DNA of 64,000 nucleotides from an uncultured Methylococcaceae bacterium (GTDB taxonomy: Bacteria; Pseudomonadota; Gammaproteobacteria; Methylococcales; Methylomonadaceae), in assembly GCA_903917345.1 (NCBI GenBank), contig CAIXAE010000006.1, positions 1 through 64,000 of the forward strand, given 5' to 3'. The notes below the pieces were generated by a model that saw nothing but the letters and a program-made list of their open reading frames with translations, had not been told where the DNA came from and made no database searches. Of the stretch, positions 8,812 through 18,453 are shown piece by piece. A program made the translations under genes and the position numbers. Numbering within the stretch: position 1 is the stretch's first letter; each line of letters starts with the position of its first letter.

Positions 8812-9825
8812 TTGTATTTTAAAGGGTTGTTGAAGCCACTGCTTTGGATAGGGCTAGTGATTTTGGGTGTGTTAGCGTTATTGGCTTTATTTATTCGTTA
8901 TGAGGGTTTTCAGTATTGGGCGGCCTATACGGATAAAGGTTTCGCTCATCCATTACCTTTAGAAACAGCGTATCCCATTACTGAGGCAAATCGTCAAACT
9001 ACATGTAGCAGTGGAGATTTTAAAGTACTGACCTTTAATGTTGAATACGGTTCTGATCTGATTGAGGCTTCGGCCGCTCGATTTAATAAAGGGAGTACAG
9101 GTGGTGCGTTACCGTGGTCAGTGCGAGCGCCAGAAATACGTGAGCGTATTAATGGCTACGCGCCGGATTTAATTGGTTTTCAGGAAACGCATACCGATAA
9201 AGATATTGCGACTATTTTGTCAGTGGTCGACTATAGCGTGCTCAGTTATCACATGGGTGGTTTTGAGTACGGTGATGCGGCTCTGGCTTATAAAGCGGCA
9301 CGATTTGAAGTATTAGATAAAGGTCAGTTATGGTTAGGCCCTAACCCCGATTTACCGATGAGTTACGGATTTAAACCTTTAGCAATGATTCGTTATGTTA
9401 ATTGGGCCGTCTTAAAAGAAAAATCGTCAGGCTTTACGTTTATGTTTATTAATACGCATTTTGATAATGCGAGTGGTAATAAAGACCCCAGTGCCATTTT
9501 GTTTTATGAACGTATTACCCAATTAGCTAAAGGTTTGCCGATGATAGTTACGGGGGATTTTAATACGACGGGTGATAGCGAGCGGTATCGACGCATTATT
9601 GGAGCAGATAAGCCTGTGCAATTATTGCAAAATACGTATGTATTGGCCGGCCAACCTAAAGTCGCCCCAGCGTTAAATCCTGATAAACGTATTGATCATA
9701 TTTTTGCCGGTGGTCCTTGTCACGCTAAAGCAGATCATTGGATTATTGATCCTCAGCCGCTTAAGAAGGGTGAACGTATGTCAGATCATTTACCTATTTT
9801 AGCGGATGTTCAATTTACACCTTAA
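8812..9825 (+). CDS. Endonuclease/exonuclease/phosphatase family protein, membrane-anchored
   Basis: A 337-residue protein with one N-terminal transmembrane helix (about residues 7-28) and a periplasm-facing EEP (DNase I-like) domain. Catalytic motifs are all present: FNVEYG, FQETH, NTHFDN, VTGDFNT, RIDHIF and the terminal SDHLPI. EEP enzymes hydrolyse phosphodiester or phosphomonoester bonds in DNA, sphingolipids or inositol phosphates; the substrate here is unknown, and a phospholipid or extracellular nucleic-acid role fits the anchor. The start is a TTG at 8812, supported by AAGGAG (8799-8804) seven bases upstream and the lack of a better ATG. The 3' end overlaps the convergent ybiB-like gene by four bases. 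Confidence 0.8.
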   Translation: MYFKGLLKPLLWIGLVILGVLALLALFIRYEGFQYWAAYTDKGFAHPLPLETAYPITEANRQTTCSSGDFKVLTFNVEYGSDLIEASAARFNKGSTGGALPWSVRAPEIRERINGYAPDLIGFQETHTDKDIATILSVVDYSVLSYHMGGFEYGDAALAYKAARFEVLDKGQLWLGPNPDLPMSYGFKPLAMIRYVNWAVLKEKSSGFTFMFINTHFDNASGNKDPSAILFYERITQLAKGLPMIVTGDFNTTGDSERYRRIIGADKPVQLLQNTYVLAGQPKVAPALNPDKRIDHIFAGGPCHAKADHWIIDPQPLKKGERMSDHLPILADVQFTP

Positions 9826-10841
9826 GCGAACTTTTGTTTATCTCGGCTTAACCAATAGGTTGTAGCCAGTTGATAGGCTTCTTCTTGGGTATGGGCTTTG
9901 CCTAGTAATTTAAGGGCAATAGCGGCCGTACCCAAGATAGATTGTTCAGCATATTCATCCTGATGCTGGCCTTGCCAAATTAAGCCCAATTGTTTTGGAT
10001 CCATTTCTTCATCTTTAACATGGCGGCGTTTAAAAATGGCTGGCCAGTTTTCATCGGATAATTCACCGTTATGGACACTTTGTACTAAGCAATCAATGTC
10101 TGGGTTGCGTTCAGTTTCGCCACCTTCACCTTTTAAAACAGCCGCGTGAGGTTGCTGTAATAGAGCAGCCGCTTCTTGGTGTACAGGTCGATAGCCCGGG
10201 TGAAAAATGCCTTGTATACTGTGTGCTGCATTAAAAGGATTTATTAAGCGGACGAGTGTGTGCACGGGTGAACGTAAACCTAATAAGGGTCTAAGTTCGA
10301 TAATCTCGTGTAATTTGGGACAAAAGTGTTCCAATGATAAATAACTAAAATGATGGTCTTTAAGTTGTTGTTTGGCTTCTGTGACAGAATGAGCCGCGCT
10401 AATGCTCAGATATTTAAGCATATCTTGCGTGTAAAGTCGGCCGGCTGTATGGCCACCCGCACCGTGCATAAAAACATTAATGCCTTTATCGGCTAATAAT
10501 AAAGCCGACAATAAAAACCACGGTAAATGTCGACGTTTACCCGCATAAGACGACCAATCTAAATCAACTAAGGTATGATCTGCACTCAGCTTGGCTGATT
10601 CTCTTGCCGCTAAGACAAAGCCGGCTAATTCTTCCGGGGATTCTTCTTTAACACGCATTAACATCAAAAATGCGCCTAACTGTACAGGTTGAACTTCATC
10701 GGCTAATATCAAGCGCATGGCTTCATAGGCTTCTGCTTGCGTCAGTGGGCGCGAGCCTTTTTTTCCTTTACCAATAATACGAATGTATTGCGCAAACACA
10801 TGTTCAGGGATTGGCGTTTGCTCGTGATGGGTTAATTTCAT
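9822..10841 (-). CDS. ybiB: YbiB/TrpD2-type glycosyltransferase-fold protein
   Basis: A 339-residue member of the anthranilate phosphoribosyltransferase fold, TrpD2 (YbiB) branch. The N-terminal helical bundle (RPLTQAEAYEAMRLILADEVQPVQLGAFLMLMRVKEES) is followed by an alpha/beta domain with HGAGGHTAG, which replaces the catalytic phosphoribosyl-pyrophosphate loop of TrpD. Work on E. coli YbiB showed a homodimer that binds nucleic acids and lacks TrpD activity; the same is expected here by family. It overlaps cyoE by four bases (ATGA on the minus strand), so it is in the same transcript, but no functional link to heme O synthesis is known. Confidence 0.8.
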   Translation of the reverse strand: MKLTHHEQTPIPEHVFAQYIRIIGKGKKGSRPLTQAEAYEAMRLILADEVQPVQLGAFLMLMRVKEESPEELAGFVLAARESAKLSADHTLVDLDWSSYAGKRRHLPWFLLSALLLADKGINVFMHGAGGHTAGRLYTQDMLKYLSISAAHSVTEAKQQLKDHHFSYLSLEHFCPKLHEIIELRPLLGLRSPVHTLVRLINPFNAAHSIQGIFHPGYRPVHQEAAALLQQPHAAVLKGEGGETERNPDIDCLVQSVHNGELSDENWPAIFKRRHVKDEEMDPKQLGLIWQGQHQDEYAEQSILGTAAIALKLLGKAHTQEEAYQLATTYWLSRDKQKFA

Positions 10842-11722
10842 GCCGAATATCGCAAATAGTGATCAATCAAGAGTGCTGCAAAGAGGAGAGTGATATACAC
10901 AATGGAATAGACGAAGGTCTTCATCGCTGTTTTATTATCTTTTTTACGCATCATTTGCACGGCGTAATAGATAAAAATCGTATCTAATATCACGGCTGAA
11001 CCTAAATACAATAGGCCACTCATTTGAGTTAAATAGGGCAGTAAAGTAACGATCAATAATAAAATCGTATACAACAATATTTGTAGGCGGGTAAAAGCGG
11101 GGCCATGTGTTACAGGCAACATTGGGATGTTGACCTTAGCGTACTCCTCACGTCTTGCAATGGCTAAGGCCCAAAAATGGGGGGGCGTCCACACATAAAT
11201 AATTAAGGCTAACAGTAAAGCATGGGGATGAACTTCCCCGGTCATTGCGCACCAACCGAGTAGAGGGGGGGTGGCGCCAAATAGTCCACCGATCACAATA
11301 TTTTGCGGAGTGGCTCTTTTCAGATATAACGTATAGATGACCGCATAACCGAATAAGGATAAAAACGTTAATATCGCCGTTAAACTGTTAACTAATAATA
11401 CTAGTATGAGCATAGCGCTAATGCCTAATACTGCTGCAAAGCTTAATACATTAACAGTGCTTAGGTTACCCGTGGGTAAAGGGCGGTTTTCGGTGCGGGA
11501 CATAAGTGCATCGGCTTTGCGATCAATAAAGTGATTGATGGCTGCAGCCGATGAAGCGGCTAAAGCGATGCCGATAGAGCCATAGATAAAAGGTTCTAAG
11601 GGGGGCATTCCGGGAACTGCTAAGAGCATACCTACCACGGCAGTAAACATCATTTCGGCAACTACGTTGGGTTTGCAGAGAGTGAGGTAGTTTTTCCAAG
11701 AAGTGGCGGATGGGCTAGGCAT
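10838..11722 (-). CDS. cyoE: Protoheme IX farnesyltransferase (heme O synthase)
   Basis: Polytopic UbiA-family prenyltransferase that farnesylates heme b to heme O for terminal oxidases. The 294-residue protein contains the first aspartate-rich motif INHFIDRKADALMSRT with the typical following RPLPTG, and the second conserved region WTPPHFWALAI, both diagnostic of CyoE/CtaB. About eight to nine membrane helices can be traced. No oxidase subunit genes are nearby; the only partner in the transcript is the YbiB-like gene downstream. It diverges from the M16 peptidase pair over a 101-base gap that must hold both promoters. Confidence 0.93.
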   Translation of the reverse strand: MPSPSATSWKNYLTLCKPNVVAEMMFTAVVGMLLAVPGMPPLEPFIYGSIGIALAASSAAAINHFIDRKADALMSRTENRPLPTGNLSTVNVLSFAAVLGISAMLILVLLVNSLTAILTFLSLFGYAVIYTLYLKRATPQNIVIGGLFGATPPLLGWCAMTGEVHPHALLLALIIYVWTPPHFWALAIARREEYAKVNIPMLPVTHGPAFTRLQILLYTILLLIVTLLPYLTQMSGLLYLGSAVILDTIFIYYAVQMMRKKDNKTAMKTFVYSIVYITLLFAALLIDHYLRYSA

Positions 11723-11823
11723 TTTTTAATTAGATTCCAACTTTTACAATATTGTATAGAATACCGTGAACTTTTGATTAATGAAATAGTCAGACGCGCT
11801 TACCAGCATTTAAAGAGGGAGTT

Positions 11824-13176
11824 ATGAATAACCGTTTACTGTGCACAGTCTTACTGTGTTTGCCTGCATTTAATTTACAGGCAGAAACTAAAGTATTTGA
11901 GAAAACGTTAAAGAATGGTTTAAAAGTGCTAGTTAAAGAAGATCACCGCTCACCGATTGCGGTATCTCAAGTCTGGTATAAAGTCGGTTCTAGCTATGAG
12001 CCAGGTGGTATTACAGGTGTGTCTCATATGTTGGAACACATGATGTTTAAAGGGACTGATAAACATGCCGCGGGTGAATTCTCTCGTATTATTGCTGAGA
12101 ATGGCGGAGAAGAGAATGCCTTTACGGGGCAAGATTACACGGCTTATTTTCAAACGATGGAAGCCTCCCGTTTACCGGTAAGTTTTGAGTTAGAAGCCGA
12201 TAGAATGCGGGGTTTGCATTTGTTACCCGAAGAGCTAACCAAAGAGCTACAAGTGGTTACAGAAGAACGGCGCATGCGGACAGATGATAATCCGCAAGCC
12301 AAGATGAATGAACATTTTATGGCTATGGTGTATTCCAATAGTCCTTATAAGCATCCTGTGATTGGCTGGCCATCGGATATTGCCAATTACACGGTAGAAG
12401 ATTTACAAGCCTGGTATCAGCGCTGGTATGCCCCCAATAACGCTACTTTAGTCGTGGTGGGTGATGTGCAGCCGACTGCGGTTTTTGACTTAGCAGAGAA
12501 GTATTTTGGTGAGTTAAAAACCAGTGAGATTAAACCGTTAAAACCCCAAACTGAAATTGAGCAATTAGGTGTTCGTAAATTAACCGTAAAGGTGCCTGCT
12601 AAATTACCTTCTGTGGTGTTGGGATATAAAGTACCGTCACTTAAGAGCGCAACTGATGAAACTGAAGCCTATGCTCTAGAAGTGTTAGCAGGGGTTTTAG
12701 ACGGTGGTAATAGTGCACGTTTATCGTCTACTTTAATTCGAGGTAAACAAATAGCGGTATCCACCAGCGCAGGCTATAACCTAAACGCCAGATTGTCTGC
12801 ATTATTTGAATTAGAAGCGACACCCGCAGAACATAAATCAGTCAATGATTTAGAGCTTGCCTTAAAAGCAGAAGTCCATAATTTGCAAAAAGAGTTAATT
12901 ACGGCGGATGAGTTGCAACGCATTAAAGCTCAAGTACTAGCGACGGATATTTATCAAAAAGACTCTGCTTTTTATCAAGCGATGGAATTAGGTACCTTTG
13001 AAACAGCAGGCTTAGGCTGGCAGAAAGCCGGAGAGTATGTTTCTAAAATCAATCATGTGACACCAGAGCAAGTGCGAGCTGTAGCGCAAAAGTATTTAGT
13101 GGAAGATCATTTAAATATTGCTTATTTGGAGCCACAAGCGATTAAGTCTAGCACACAAAAAAAGGGAGCTCACTAA
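11824..13176 (+). CDS. M16-family zinc metallopeptidase, active subunit
   Basis: A 450-residue periplasmic peptidase of the pitrilysin/insulinase family. A signal peptide runs to about A20 (FNLQA/ETKVF). The inverted zinc motif HxxEH is H68-M-L-E71-H72, with the third ligand glutamate near 147 in VVTEERR. Two ~220-residue homologous halves follow the usual M16B plan. It cleaves short or unfolded peptides; the substrate is unknown. It is directly followed, with a one-base overlap (TAATG), by an inactive partner gene, the typical heterodimer arrangement of bacterial M16B peptidases. RBS: AGAGGGAG just before ATG 11824. Confidence 0.9.
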   Translation: MNNRLLCTVLLCLPAFNLQAETKVFEKTLKNGLKVLVKEDHRSPIAVSQVWYKVGSSYEPGGITGVSHMLEHMMFKGTDKHAAGEFSRIIAENGGEENAFTGQDYTAYFQTMEASRLPVSFELEADRMRGLHLLPEELTKELQVVTEERRMRTDDNPQAKMNEHFMAMVYSNSPYKHPVIGWPSDIANYTVEDLQAWYQRWYAPNNATLVVVGDVQPTAVFDLAEKYFGELKTSEIKPLKPQTEIEQLGVRKLTVKVPAKLPSVVLGYKVPSLKSATDETEAYALEVLAGVLDGGNSARLSSTLIRGKQIAVSTSAGYNLNARLSALFELEATPAEHKSVNDLELALKAEVHNLQKELITADELQRIKAQVLATDIYQKDSAFYQAMELGTFETAGLGWQKAGEYVSKINHVTPEQVRAVAQKYLVEDHLNIAYLEPQAIKSSTQKKGAH

Positions 13177-14600
13177 TGCGTATCAGACTGTTAAATAATG
13201 GAAAAACTATCGCGACCAGTTGTTTATTAGCTAGCAGTGTTTTACTCACTGCGTGTAATACCGCTCAAGAAATAAAGTCAGAGACCGCATCAACGTCATC
13301 AGTTGCTGTAGCGCCAGAGGTTAAGTCTAATGCAGTGCATGTGACAAGTAAAATTGAGCACTGGCAAACATCACAAGGGTCTCGTGTGTATTTTGTGCGC
13401 ACGGAGGGCTTGCCTATGGCGGATATACAAGTGGTTTTAAATGCCGGTAGTGCAAATGATGGTCATCAATTTGGCATCGCTGAGTTAACAGCGGGTATGT
13501 TAGATACGGGCGCAGGAAAATGGAATGCTGATGAGATTGCTCAACGATTTGAAAGTGTAGGTGCTCAATTTGGGGTGTCTAGTTCAATGGATATGGCGAC
13601 GTTATCGTTAAGGACATTAACAGAGCCTGCTTTATTTGCTAAAGCATTAGAAACCGTCCAAGTTATTTTAACCAACCCCTTGTTTAAAGAGACTGATTTT
13701 AAGAGAGAAAAAAGTCGTACTTTGGCTGGTTTAAAGCAACAAGAAGAATCACCGGGTGCTCAGGCGAGTATCGCTTTTTATAAAGCGTTGTATGGTGACC
13801 ATCCTTATGGTCATCCGGGTTCGGGAGATCTTAAAACCGTGTCTGGTTTTAAAGTATCGGATGTACGAGATTTCTATAAAAAATATTATGTTGCCGCTAA
13901 TGCGATAGTAGTCATCGTGGGTGATTTAACTAAAGCGCAAGCGGAACAAACTACTGAACAAGTGTTAACAGGTTTGCCTATAGGTAGAAAGCCAGAGCCG
14001 TTAGCTGATGTATCGATGCCAACACAATTAACAAAACAACAAATAGATTTCCCTTCCACTCAAACTCATGTCTTAGTCGGTTTGCCTGGTAGTTATCGTA
14101 AAGACCCTGATTATTTTAGTCTTTATGTGGGTAACCACATTTTGGGTGGCAGTGGCTTAGTGTCTAAGTTGTTTGATGAAGTACGTGAAAAACGTGGGCT
14201 TGCTTACAGTGCATCCAGTAACTTTATACCGTTAGCGAAACCTGGTCCTTTCTTGATCAGTTTGCAAACGCGTAATGATCAAACTGAAAAAGCTTTAGAC
14301 GTCGTTAATCAAACCTTGGCCGACTATATTTTAAAAGGCCCTACTGAAGCCGAATTGATTGCTGCTAAGAAGAACATCACCGGTGGTTTTGCTTTACGCT
14401 CTGATACTAATAAAAAGTTGGCTAATTACGTGGGCATGATTGGGTTTTATGATATGCCCTTAGATTATTTGGATACTTTTCAGCAACAGGTTGAAAATGT
14501 GACGGTGGCTTCAATTAAGGATGCTTTTAAACGTCGTGTTAATTTACAATTACTGCAAACGATTACAGTAGGAAAGGTTACAGACAAAAGTGTCAAATAA
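13176..14600 (+). CDS. M16-family peptidase-like lipoprotein, inactive partner subunit
   Basis: A 474-residue partner of the preceding peptidase. The N terminus is a lipoprotein signal with lipobox LTAC (Cys27), so the protein should be anchored to a membrane on the periplasmic side. The place where HxxEH should be reads FGIAELTAGMLDTGAG, so the zinc site is lost. The C-terminal half keeps the R/Y substrate-clamp region (REKRGLAYSASS). In M16B heterodimers the non-catalytic chain supplies these residues to close the chamber; that role is inferred here. The stop lies within the start of rsmD (11-base overlap). Confidence 0.88.
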   Translation: MRIRLLNNGKTIATSCLLASSVLLTACNTAQEIKSETASTSSVAVAPEVKSNAVHVTSKIEHWQTSQGSRVYFVRTEGLPMADIQVVLNAGSANDGHQFGIAELTAGMLDTGAGKWNADEIAQRFESVGAQFGVSSSMDMATLSLRTLTEPALFAKALETVQVILTNPLFKETDFKREKSRTLAGLKQQEESPGAQASIAFYKALYGDHPYGHPGSGDLKTVSGFKVSDVRDFYKKYYVAANAIVVIVGDLTKAQAEQTTEQVLTGLPIGRKPEPLADVSMPTQLTKQQIDFPSTQTHVLVGLPGSYRKDPDYFSLYVGNHILGGSGLVSKLFDEVREKRGLAYSASSNFIPLAKPGPFLISLQTRNDQTEKALDVVNQTLADYILKGPTEAELIAAKKNITGGFALRSDTNKKLANYVGMIGFYDMPLDYLDTFQQQVENVTVASIKDAFKRRVNLQLLQTITVGKVTDKSVK

Positions 14601-15144
14601 ACTGAAGATTATCGGAGGAGACTGGCGCAGTCGATCGATACATTTTGATGATGCGCCGGGTTTAAGACCGACTCCGGCCCGTGTAAGAGAAACGCTTTTT
14701 AACTGGTTACGTAATGACATTTTAAGTAGTCGCTGTTTGGATTTATATGCGGGTAGCGGCGCTTTAAGTTTTGAAGCGGCCTCCAGAGGTGCTATGAATG
14801 TCGTGCAAGTTGAGAACAATCCATTAGCGTGCAGGGTATTAAAAGAAAATGCCGTGTCGTTGAATGCGAAGCAGATAAAAATTGTGCAGTCAGAGGTTTT
14901 TCGTTATCTAGCCGGTGATGCAGAGTTGTTTGATGTCGTGTTTATTGATCCGCCTTTTCAACAAAGCTTGGCTGTACAAACCTGCCAGTGGTTAGAGGAT
15001 AAAGGCTGGCTCAGTCCGCACGCAAAAATTTATGTCGAAGTTGAAAGCACATTAAAACTAGAAGGAATGCCCGAAAATTGGTCGCAACTTAAAAGTAAAG
15101 TGGCGGGTGAGGTTGGATATCATTTATTTGAACGACAAGGGTAG
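14590..15144 (+). CDS. rsmD: 16S rRNA (guanine966-N2)-methyltransferase
   Basis: SAM-dependent enzyme that methylates G966 of 16S rRNA in the assembled 30S particle. The 184-residue chain has the N-terminal rRNA-binding strand IIGGDWRSRSI, the family-specific LRPTPARVRETLFNWL, the SAM-binding loop DLYAGSGALSFEAASRGA and the catalytic FIDPPF motif. The start is GTG 14590, inside the 3' end of the M16 gene; a GTG giving MSNKLKIIGGDW matches the family N terminus. The gene is probably translated from the M16 transcript. A short hairpin (CTGTTT/AAACAG, 15150-15170) follows without a clear T run. Confidence 0.92.
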   Translation: MSNKLKIIGGDWRSRSIHFDDAPGLRPTPARVRETLFNWLRNDILSSRCLDLYAGSGALSFEAASRGAMNVVQVENNPLACRVLKENAVSLNAKQIKIVQSEVFRYLAGDAELFDVVFIDPPFQQSLAVQTCQWLEDKGWLSPHAKIYVEVESTLKLEGMPENWSQLKSKVAGEVGYHLFERQG

Positions 15145-15306
15145 TCTGGCTGTTTGAACAATTGAAACAGTCAGTTTCTTAAAAAAACTATAGAATTTTT
15201 TTAAAAAAATGCTATAACGATAACAGGCAACAAATGTGCTTAATAGCATAAGCGCACTATAATAAAAATAAACTAATAATAATCATAATAATAGGTAATT
15301 AAGCTA

Positions 15307-15780
15307 ATGCGTAACAAATTTTTAAGTCTAGGTTTGATGGTTTTATCAATGTCTTCCGCAGCGGTTTTTGCTGAAGAGATATCAAAAAGCGCAATCCCAG
15401 CGCCTGTTTTGGATACGTTTTATAAAAAACACCCAAATGCGTTAGACATGATGGCAGAAAAAAAGACGCATTTTAAACAAGGCCTCATTCAGATTTCTTA
15501 CAAAGAAGAAAAAGATAAAGAAGTTTTTATCGAGTTATATAGAACTAACGGCAAGATATTTGTGAGTGCAGATGATGTAACCGCTTCGAACGTAATGCCT
15601 GCGGTTGCTCTTGATAATTTAAAAGCAGTTTTTAATACCTACTCAATTAAAAAAACAATATTAGTTTCTAACCCAAATGGTGTGGGTGAAGACTATGATT
15701 TGATTGTTAACGCGGCTGGCGTTGATTGGAGTGTGGTTATTGACTACAAAGGCAATATCATTCAAAAAGTACACAATTAA
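15307..15780 (+). CDS. Small secreted protein, PepSY-like
   Basis: A 157-residue exported protein with signal peptide (SSAAVFA/EEISKS). The mature part is lysine-rich and shows two similar stretches ending in a beta-hairpin-like VIDYKGNIIQKV, the style of the PepSY/BLIP-like periplasmic folds, but no signature is strong enough to fix the family. A GGTAATTAAGCTA leader precedes ATG 15307. The gene has its own terminator and a 160-base AT-rich upstream region, so it is monocistronic. Function unknown. Confidence 0.65.
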   Translation: MRNKFLSLGLMVLSMSSAAVFAEEISKSAIPAPVLDTFYKKHPNALDMMAEKKTHFKQGLIQISYKEEKDKEVFIELYRTNGKIFVSADDVTASNVMPAVALDNLKAVFNTYSIKKTILVSNPNGVGEDYDLIVNAAGVDWSVVIDYKGNIIQKVHN

Positions 15781-15794
15781 AAATAGGGTGTATC

Positions 15795-15826
15795 AAGGTA
15801 TAAAGATAATTCTTTATACCTTTTTT
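15795..15826 (+). terminator. Intrinsic terminator of the PepSY-like gene
   Basis: A perfect 12-bp stem AAGGTATAAAGA (15795-15806) / TCTTTATACCTT (15811-15822) with a four-base loop, running into TTTTTT. It separates the small secreted gene from the sdh operon. Confidence 0.85.
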
Positions 15827-15891
15827 GTTGTTGTTTGATTTGCGTGCGTAATAAATATAAGTTTTTTACATAACAACAACTGGACACTAAG

Positions 15892-16269
15892 ATGTTAAAA
15901 CAAAACAGTAGGCCTGTTTCTCCGCACCTACAAGTCTATCGATTGCCATTAACTGGCATCATTTCAATCACCCATCGTATTACGGGTGTCATGTTATCCG
16001 CAGGACTCGTCTTTATTGTAGTTTTGTTATATACAATTATTTCTGGGTCAGAATCCCTTATTACTTTGCAAAGCTTAATGCAGCATTGGCTGTTAAAACT
16101 TATCTATTGGGGTTTTATATACGCGCTGTTTTTCCATTGTTGTCATGGGGTTCGTCATTTGATATGGGATGCCGGTAAAACGTTTGATCGTGAGACGCTT
16201 AATCGTTATGCCTTAATAGAATTGGCCGTTTCCACGTTACTGACCTTATCAGTTTTTCTTTTTGTTTAA
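15892..16269 (+). CDS. sdhC: Succinate dehydrogenase cytochrome b556 subunit
   Basis: Membrane anchor of respiratory complex II. The 125-residue, three-helix protein has the family start RPVSPHLQVYRLPLTGIISITHRITG, where the serine and arginine line the quinone pocket, and the heme b ligand histidine in HCCHGVRHLIWD. It is the first gene of sdhCDAB-sdhE, with short spacings throughout. No strong ribosome site is visible before ATG 15892. Confidence 0.95.
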   Translation: MLKQNSRPVSPHLQVYRLPLTGIISITHRITGVMLSAGLVFIVVLLYTIISGSESLITLQSLMQHWLLKLIYWGFIYALFFHCCHGVRHLIWDAGKTFDRETLNRYALIELAVSTLLTLSVFLFV

Positions 16270-16284
16270 TTAAACGGATACCCT

Positions 16285-16665
16285 ATGCACTATAGATCAC
16301 CCTTGGCAAATGTGCGAGGCTTAGGTTCTGCTAAAACAGGCACCTCGCATTGGTGGATGCAACGCGTCACTGCTGTTGTATTAATTCCACTCTCATTTTG
16401 GTTAATTATCTTCCTCGATTTAAGTTTAAAAGCGCCAATTCAAGAGATTGTCGCGTGGTTAGCAATGCCTTTAAATACGATAGCGATAGTGGCTTGGGTG
16501 GTTGCTGTTTTCTACCATTCAGCTTTGGGATTGCAAGTCGTTATTGAAGATTATGTTGCAGCAGAAGGCATAAAAATCATTGCAGTCTGGACAGTCAATT
16601 TAGTTTTTATATTTTTAGCACTGGCTGCATTAATTGCCGTGTTTCGTATTATATCAATAGGATAA
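16285..16665 (+). CDS. sdhD: Succinate dehydrogenase hydrophobic anchor subunit
   Basis: Second membrane anchor of complex II, 126 residues with three helices. HWWMQRVTAVVLIPLSFW is the conserved first-helix region and FYHSALGLQVVIEDYV carries the heme-ligand histidine and the quinone-site aspartate/tyrosine. It lies 15 bases after sdhC and 3 bases before sdhA, so the four subunits are cotranscribed. Confidence 0.95.
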   Translation: MHYRSPLANVRGLGSAKTGTSHWWMQRVTAVVLIPLSFWLIIFLDLSLKAPIQEIVAWLAMPLNTIAIVAWVVAVFYHSALGLQVVIEDYVAAEGIKIIAVWTVNLVFIFLALAALIAVFRIISIG

Positions 16666-16668
16666 TTC

Positions 16669-18453
16669 ATGCCGGCAGACTATAAAATTATTGAGCATTC
16701 TTACGATGTCGTCGTTGTAGGGGCGGGTGGTGCCGGTCTCCGTGCAACATTTGGAATGGCAGAGAAAGGTTTAAAAACGGCTTGTTTAACTAAAGTATTT
16801 CCGACCCGTAGTCATACCGTAGCGGCACAAGGGGGTATTAGTGCCGCCTTAGGTAATATGGGTGAAGATGACTGGCGTTTTCATATGTACGACACCATCA
16901 AAGGCTCTGACTGGTTAGGCGATCAAGATGCTATTGAATATATGTGTCGTGAAGCTATTCCCGCGGTTATTGAGCTTGAACATTACGGCGTGCCATTCTC
17001 TAGAACAGAAGACGGAAAAATTTATCAAAGAGCCTTTGGTGGCATGACTACCCATTATGGTAAAGGCCAAGCTCAAAGAACCTGTGCTGCAGCGGATAAA
17101 ACCGGGCATGCCATATTACATACTTTGTATCAGCAAGCCTTAAAACATAATGCTGAGTTTTTTGTTGAATATATCGTACTCGATTTAATCATGGAAAATG
17201 GCGAATGCCGTGGGGTCTTAGCATGGTGTTTAGACGATGGTTCTCTGCATTTATTTAAAGCCCATGTGACTGTGTTGGCAACAGGCGGTTATGGTCGAAG
17301 CTATTTTTCTTGTACCTCTGCACATACGGTTACCGGTGATGGGAACGCAATGGTTTTACGTGCAGGTCTACCTTTACAAGATATGGAATTTATCCAATTT
17401 CACCCCACCGGTATATATGGGTCAGGTTGTTTAATTACCGAAGGCGTTAGAGGTGAAGGTGGTTATTTAACCAACTCAGAAGGAGAGCGATTTATGGAAA
17501 GATACGCCCCGCATGCAAAAGACTTAGCTTCACGCGATGTGGTGAGTCGTGCGATGACCATTGAAATACAGGAAGGGCGTGGCGTCGGTAAGGATAAAGA
17601 TCATATTTATTTACATATCGAACATTTAGACCCAGCCTTAATCAACGAACGTTTACCCGGCATTGCAGAAACCTCTAAAATATTTGCGGGTGTAGATGTT
17701 ACTAAAGAACCTATCCCCGTTTTACCGACTGTGCATTACAACATGGGAGGTATTCCCACTAACTATAAAGCCGAAGTAGTGACCTTAGAAGAGGGTAATC
17801 CCGATAAAGTCGTACCCGGTTTAATGGCGATTGGGGAAGCGGCGTGTGTATCTGTACATGGGGCTAATCGTTTAGGTTCAAACTCGTTATTAGATTTAGT
17901 TGTATTTGGTCGATCAGCGGCGATTCGATGTGCTGAATTGATTAAACCGGGTACAGCTCAAAAACCTTTGGCGAAAGATGCGTGTGATAAAGCCTTAGCG
18001 CGTTTTGATAAGATTCGAAATGCTAATGGCCCTAGAAGCACCTCTGATATTCGATTGAGTATGCAAAAAACCATGCAGACTAAAGCGGCTGTCTTTAGAA
18101 CTAAAGCTACCTTGGATGAAGGTATTGCCGCCATGGCCGATATTAAAAGATCATTTTCTGAAGTGGGCATAAAAGATAAATCACTTATTTGGAATACAGA
18201 TTTAGTCGAAACATTAGAGTTAGATAATCTGTTATGCCAAGCCAATGTCACCATTAATGCGGCCGGTAATCGACATGAAAGTCGGGGTGGTCATGCCAGA
18301 GAAGATTATCCCTTGCGTGATGATGATCAGTGGTTAAAGCACACTTTAACGTGGATGGACGGGGATGGGGTTAAAATTGATTATCGACCGGTGCATTTAT
18401 ACACCTTAACAGACGAAGTAGCGGCTATCCCACCTAAAGAGAGGGTTTACTAA
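16669..18453 (+). CDS. sdhA: Succinate dehydrogenase flavoprotein subunit
   Basis: Catalytic subunit that oxidises succinate to fumarate with covalent FAD. The 594-residue protein has the dinucleotide fold GAGGAG (18-23), the FAD-linked histidine H49 in [11 protein letters not shown], the substrate-loop [15 protein letters not shown], and the catalytic arginine region SRDVVSRAM. The C-terminal domain ends normally (PPKERVY). It overlaps sdhB by one base (TAATG). Its flavin is inserted with help from SdhE, encoded at the end of the operon. Confidence 0.97.
   Translation: MPADYKIIEHSYDVVVVGAGGAGLRATFGMAEKGLKTACLTKVFPTRSHTVAAQGGISAALGNMGEDDWRFHMYDTIKGSDWLGDQDAIEYMCREAIPAVIELEHYGVPFSRTEDGKIYQRAFGGMTTHYGKGQAQRTCAAADKTGHAILHTLYQQALKHNAEFFVEYIVLDLIMENGECRGVLAWCLDDGSLHLFKAHVTVLATGGYGRSYFSCTSAHTVTGDGNAMVLRAGLPLQDMEFIQFHPTGIYGSGCLITEGVRGEGGYLTNSEGERFMERYAPHAKDLASRDVVSRAMTIEIQEGRGVGKDKDHIYLHIEHLDPALINERLPGIAETSKIFAGVDVTKEPIPVLPTVHYNMGGIPTNYKAEVVTLEEGNPDKVVPGLMAIGEAACVSVHGANRLGSNSLLDLVVFGRSAAIRCAELIKPGTAQKPLAKDACDKALARFDKIRNANGPRSTSDIRLSMQKTMQTKAAVFRTKATLDEGIAAMADIKRSFSEVGIKDKSLIWNTDLVETLELDNLLCQANVTINAAGNRHESRGGHAREDYPLRDDDQWLKHTLTWMDGDGVKIDYRPVHLYTLTDEVAAIPPKERVY

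Noticed and set aside
13176-14600. Active M16 protease
   Set aside because: The HxxEH motif is gone; the protein is the non-catalytic partner.
17958-18254. 98-codon minus-strand reading frame inside sdhA
   Set aside because: Antisense shadow of sdhA with no recognised motif or ribosome site.
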